Below, one piece after another: positions 59,415 to 64,000 of a stretch of DNA of 64,000 bases. The stretch is taken from contig CM043958.1 in NCBI GenBank assembly GCA_014529385.2, forward strand, positions 144,270,734-144,334,733, written 5' to 3'. Below the pieces are notes generated by a model. It was not told where the DNA came from and did not search any database. It saw nothing but the letters and a program-made list of their open reading frames with translations. This DNA comes from Adiantum capillus-veneris (lineage: Eukaryota > Streptophyta > Polypodiopsida > Polypodiales > Pteridaceae). Within the stretch, counting starts at the first letter, position 1, and the number at the start of each line of letters is the position of its first letter. The position numbers and the translations under genes were made by a program.

Positions 59415-62400
59415 CTACCCTACACCTAGTTGCTTGCGAAAATGCGCAAAGCTCTCTGAGGGAAGTCCTTTTGTAAGTAGATCAGCAGGATTTTCTGTGG
59501 TGTGAACTTTGACAAGCTGAAGTTGCTTATCCTCGAGCATTTCCCTGATGAAATGATACTTCACATCCACATGCTTTGTCTTTGAGTGATAAACTGGATT
59601 GCGAGCCAATTGTATAGCACTTTGACTATCACAATATAACACAGGCATCTCTTCTTTGATTCCCAAATCTGTTACTAGTCGATTAAGCCAAATTGATTCT
59701 TTGCATGCCTCTGATGCTGCAACATATTCAACCTCTGTAGTAGACTGAGTAACACAATCTTGTAATCTAGAACGCCATGATACTGCTCCACTAGCCAATG
59801 TAAAGACATACCCTGACATAGACCTTCGGTTGTCTAAGTCACCTGCATAATCTGAGTCTGTAAAACCCTTTACACTTAGCTCCTGACTCCCATAGCATAT
59901 ACGCATACTCTTTGTAGCTTTCAGGTATCTCAATATTCCTTTCACTGCCTGCCAATGTTTCTTGCCTGGGTTTGACATGTATCGACTTACTACTCCCACT
60001 GCAAATGCAATGTCTGGGTGAGTAGCAATCATTGCATACATCAAACTACCCACTGCAGACGCATATGGAATCTTATCCATTTCAGCCTGTTCTTCCTCAG
60101 ACACAGGAAAATCTTGTTTGCTAAGTTTCACATATGGTGGCAATGGAACACTCAATGCCTTTCCCTTCTCCATATTGAAACGTTGCAAAACCTTGTCAAT
60201 ATACTCTGTTTGAGATAACCAAATCAACTTCTTTGATCTGTCTCTCTCAATGCGCATACCAAGTATATGACTTGCCTCACCCATGTCTTTCATGTCAAAC
60301 GATTTTGCCATCTTTGACTTCAAAGCTGAAATTTCTTCCAAGTGCTTGCCAGCAATCAACATGTCATCCACATACAAAATAAGGATCAGCCAACTGCCAT
60401 CCTTAGCCTTCTTTGTATATAGACAGTGATTGAACTCACTACGTTTGTAGCCTTGAGAAAGCATAAACTTGTGGAATTTATGGTACTATGCCCTCGGTGA
60501 TTGTTTTAAGCCATAAAGACTCTTTAACAACTGGCATACCCAATCTTCCTTGCCTTTCTCAACAAACCCTTCTGGCTGCTGCATGTAAATTTCCACATCT
60601 AAATCACCATGCAAGAACGCTGTCTTGACATCCATTTGGTGCAACACCAAATCTAATATGGCAACCAATGCAAGAAAGCATCTCAATGTAGTCATCTTGA
60701 CCACCGGAGAGAAGACTTCATCAAAGTCAATGCCTTGTTCTTGCTTAAAGCCCTTGGCAACAAGCCTTTCTTTGTACTTTGGCTGACTATCATGAGCGGT
60801 GATCTTATACCTGTAAACCCATTTACAGGGTAGAGCCTTTTTGCCCCGTGGTAATTTAACTAGCTTCCATGTCTGGTTTTTATGCAGAGCTGTCATATCT
60901 GACTGCATGGCCAATTGCCAATTCTCGGAGTCCTTCATTTGCACTGCTTCCTTGTAACATGAAGGCTCATTGCAATCAGTCAACATGACATAGTTCATAG
61001 ATGGAACAAACCTATCAGAAGGTCGGGTGACACGTTCAGATCTACGCACAATAGGTGGCTCAGGCTCAGCCACAACCTGTGGTTCCACTCTATCCTGTCC
61101 TTGCTCCTCTTGAGCCCTGACATTTTGTCTTGCACGTGCAGGTCCATCTTCTTGGAAGACAACTCTTCTAATCTCCTCAACCCTCTCTGGTTTAGAATGA
61201 TATTTGGATTCATTAAAGTGAACATCATTGCTGCGGACAACCTTTCTGGATTCGGGATCCCAAAGTCTGTACCCCATCTCACCAGAATTACCATAGCCTA
61301 GAAAGATGCACTTTCTACTCTTTGGCTCAAGTTTGTTCCTAAATTCCTTTGGAACGTGAGTATATGCCTCACAGCCAAAGACTCTGAGATGCTTGTATGA
61401 GGGCATTTTGCCTGACCATACCATCTCTGGCACTGAATCCTTCTGCAAAACCTTGCTAGGAGATCTATTTACAAGATGAACAGCTGTTGATACAGCTTCA
61501 GCCCAAAACCCATTTGGCAGCTGTGCATTAGACAACATACTTCTGACCTTCTCTTGTATGGTCCTATTCATCCTCTCAGCAACACCATTTTGAGGAGGAT
61601 TGTAAGGAGCAGTAAGTTCACGTTTTATACCTTTTGACTCACAAAAGTCTTGAAAGGCCTTTGAAACATACTCTCCACCATTGTCAGTGCGTAAGCATTT
61701 AAGCTTCTTGCCACTCTGATTCTCCACAAGTGTCACAAAAGTTTTTAAAACACTGAACGCTTCATCCTTGTGCTTGAGAAAGTAAACCCATACTTTCCTC
61801 GAGTAATCATCTATAAATGTCATAAAGTAAGAAGCTCCCCCTAGAGATAGGTTAGGCATAGGTCCACACAAATCACCATGAACAAGTGCCAACTGTGTAT
61901 CTCTTCTACTGCTTCTATGCTTATGTGGCTACTGTGTTTGCTTACCATACAGACAATGTTCACATAATTCAAAACAATTAAATGAAAAGCCAGGCAAATA
62001 ACCAGAACGAGACAAGATTTCCATTCCCTTCTTGGACATATGTCCTAACCGGCTATGCCACAAAGAAACGTTCGGCTGCTCGGTTACATTGATTACATTT
62101 TTAGAGACATTTGATACATAAATCATGTAAAGTCCTCCAGACTTTACTCCATGTGCTACTGTCATAGAACCCTTAGATATCTTCCACATGTTCTGTCCAA
62201 AAATGGTGACGTAGCCAGCATCATCAAGTAAACCTGTGCTTATCAAGCTCTTTGTAATTGCCGGAACATGTCTCACATTCTTCAGCGTGAAAGAAGAGCC
62301 ATTCTGAAACTTCAATTGAACATCTCCAACACCTAAGATCTCACATGTCTGCCCATTGCCTAGCCGAACATGATCTTTAGTGGTCACATAAAAAGTAAAC

Positions 62401-63395
62401 CACTCCTTATTTGGAGACACATGAAGTGATGCCCCTGAGTCTATAATCCAGTCACTCAGTGCATTTCCATCAGATGCTGTAAGAAGAGCTGAGTCCATTG
62501 TATTCTTCAAGAAGTAGATGTCTCCTGACACTAGACTGTCATCCTCTGCAACAGTGTTTGTCACATTTATTTCTTGAATCTTCACTGAGGACTTGTTCTT
62601 CTCACCATGGTCTTCAGCTTTCTCTTTGCCTTTTTCTGCTTTCCATTCTCTGCAGTCTCTTTTCATGTGACCCTTCTTGCCACAATGGTAGCATTCTATG
62701 TCACTCTTGCCTTTAGCACTGCGGGACTTGCTACGAGACTGATTCCTCTTTCCACCTTTGTACTTTTCTTTGGTCCTTCCCCTGACAACTAAGGCTGTTC
62801 CTTTGCCTTTGTCCATTGTCTTTCTATTGGTTTCTTCAGTAAGCAGACTTCCTTCTACACCTGCTATGTTCAAACCATCTGGAGGTGTAGAATTACTCAA
62901 AGCTGTGCGAAAAGTGTCCCAACTTTCCAGCAATGTGATCAACAGGAACATAGCTCTAACAGGTTCATCAAACTTGACACCTTGAGCTGACAACTGACTA
63001 TAGATTGTGTTGAATTCATTCAGATGATTGGACATAGGTGTCCCTTCTTTCATCTTCAAGTCAAAAAGCTTCTTAAGCCAGTATACCTATGAAGCTGGAC
63101 TCTGCTTCTCATAAAGATCACTCAGCTTTAACCATGCTTGATAAGCCGACATCTCGTCTGCTACATTGAAGTAAACGCTTTCTGCCAAAGTCAGCATAAT
63201 GGTAGAAAGTGCCAATTCATCCATTTCGCTCCATTCATCTTCGTCCATATCTTCTGGTTTTATCCCCTTGAGCTTTATAGGTTTTATCTGCTTCTTTTGT
63301 ACCAACACGTGCCAAATCTGCTTCTTCCACAATGGGAAATTGGTTCCATCCAGCTTCTTGATATTGTAAAGAGCAGTGTCCTGTGATCCAGCCAT
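59415..63395 (-). pseudogene. Copia-2 gag-pol, full length with three TAG stops
   Basis: One 1,327-codon frame from ATG 63395 to 59415 with TAG at 63087-63089, 61929-61931 and 60486-60488 and no frameshift. Order: UBN2-type Gag; zinc knuckle CYHCGKKGHMKRDC (about 62690); protease WIIDSGASLH (about 62440); pre-integrase HHCC (HSRLGHMSKKG, CEHCLYGKQ); integrase with HGDLCGP, RTDNGGEY and GVAERMNRTIQE; RT with KTAFLHGDL and YVDDMLIAG; RNase H with DSDYAGDLDNRRS, STTEVEYVA and YCDSQSAIQ. All catalytic motifs are intact except the usual STTEAEY Ala, now Val. The middle stop truncates integrase and the last falls inside RT. Confidence 0.95.
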
Positions 63396-63880
63396 AGCTA
63401 CGCTTCACAGTAGTTTACTTTCTTGGGAAAAATTCGGCAAAGTTTCCCCTGTAAACTGACCTCTGAATCAATATCAACCTGATGAACTAGTGGATGTCGT
63501 GTACAGTCTGTGTGTAGATGCGCCCGTGTCGTATGTGACATGCCTCCAAGAACTGTGAGCCGTCCTTCGATGTGTAGATAGCCACAAATCAACACTCTGG
63601 GAGTGTCGATATCCTTAGCACCTGCAGTCGTAGGCCGAAAACCCCAAATTTGCAGAGTCGGATCTGCACCCGTCGAGACCACGTAGTCGAAAATGGCCTG
63701 CGCAGACCTTTGTCGAAGCCGAACGGTGGCCAAGATGACCTGAAAATGAAATTCTGACAACACCAAGCCCTTCGAGCCGTCCCACGAGATTTGGGGCCGT
63801 GTCTTCGCCTGTCGAATTTCACTCCAATCTGAGTTGGTGACTCTAGCCTCCTGCAGTGCTGTCTCGAGCCTCGATCTGAG
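63396..63880 (-). mobile_element. Copia-2 leader between primer-binding site and gag
   Basis: About 485 bp of 5' leader. The minus frame at 63398-63766 is partly open but lies upstream of the Gag ATG and has no motif. Expected to hold packaging and dimerisation signals; none could be identified. Confidence 0.7.
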
Positions 63881-63891
63881 CTCTGATACCA
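63881..63891 (-). other. Copia-2 primer-binding site
   Basis: On minus TGGTATCAGAG, then CTC, an exact match to the initiator-Met tRNA site, two bases inside the 5' LTR. Confidence 0.93.
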
Positions 63892-63893
63892 GT

Positions 63894-64000
63894 TGAAGGA
63901 GTACGAGCGGAAGTGCGACGCGAGAGAGAGTGCGAGAAGAAGAGCACGATGATATGGTGAACTCGCTCTACTGTAATGTGTAGAGCATAGTGAGTTCTTA
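63894..64000 (-). repeat. Copia-2 5' LTR, partial
   Basis: The inner 107 bases of the LTR; differs from 59134-59239 at only a few positions (for example gacgcg for gatgcg, gcacgatg for gcatgacg). The rest is beyond the window. Confidence 0.92.

Larger units (their letters stand above)
59134..64000 (-). mobile_element. Ty1/copia retrotransposon (Copia-2), runs off the window
   Basis: On minus: 5' LTR (from 63894 to beyond 64000), primer-binding site, gag-pol, polypurine tract and a 192-bp 3' LTR. The visible part of the 5' LTR (107 bases) is nearly identical to the 3' LTR start, indicating a recent insertion. The polyprotein is a single frame broken only by three TAG codons. The five bases outside the 3' LTR are aaggc; the matching target duplicate lies outside the window. 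Confidence 0.95.

Noticed and set aside
1-64000. tRNA, rRNA or small RNA genes
   Set aside because: No cloverleaf or rRNA segment was recognised by eye; only tRNA-complementary primer-binding sites of retroelements were seen.

Overview
This is plant nuclear DNA, rich in old transposable elements and poor in genes. The evidence is Ty1/copia, Ty3 chromovirus and tRNA-Asp-primed Ty3 elements, a hAT transposase with a plant-type C-terminus, a rolling-circle (Helitron) element, spliced exons with GT-AG borders, and long AT-rich intergenic DNA with (GA)n/(CT)n tracts. The species cannot be fixed from sequence. The large decayed repeat load, a kinase-like pseudogene and a ParB/DNA-methylase-like multi-exon locus would suit a large-genome plant such as a fern, lycophyte or gymnosperm; that is inference with low confidence.

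Layout. 1-5.5 kb: end of a hAT transposase (+), a RING-H2 pseudogene (-), and a kinase pseudogene (-) with a tandem array of about 88-bp monomers at its 5' end. 5.9-8.1 kb: internally deleted chromovirus pol and the start of its LTR (+). 8.1-12.6 kb: no recognisable gene; short palindromic repeats. 12.6-15.7 kb: deleted Ty3 element on minus. 15.7-20.56 kb: 3' end and 3' LTR of a Ty3 element, then gag C-terminus, protease and RT of a second Ty3 element (+). 20.56-22.5 kb: Helitron fragment whose helicase is followed by an endonuclease domain. 23.68-25.02 kb: an intact SAM-domain gene, the only clearly intact host gene. 25-31 kb: non-coding. 31.0-37.5 kb: an old Copia gag/protease remnant interrupted by a younger Copia element with two LTRs. 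40.6-45.3 kb: better preserved chromovirus copy (-). 45.75-48.9 kb: Ty3 gag (+) cut by a 5' LTR with its primer-binding site. 49.5-53.1 kb: multi-exon pseudogene (-) ending in an amino-DNA-methyltransferase-like exon, with a ParB-like exon beside it on the other strand. 53-59 kb: AT-rich DNA, one GC-richer coding-like patch and a primer-binding-site relic. 59.1-64 kb: nearly complete Copia element (-) running off the window end.

The genes do not form an operon or pathway. Three observations stand out. First, the ParB-like/DNA-methylase-like locus. Second, a Helitron fragment of the helicase-plus-endonuclease (Helentron-like) type. Third, two half-elements at 16 and 48 kb whose gag flanks would join in frame if the LTRs and one copy of a near-perfect 5-bp target duplication were removed, although they lie 31 kb apart in permuted order. 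Inactivating stops in several elements are mostly TAG.
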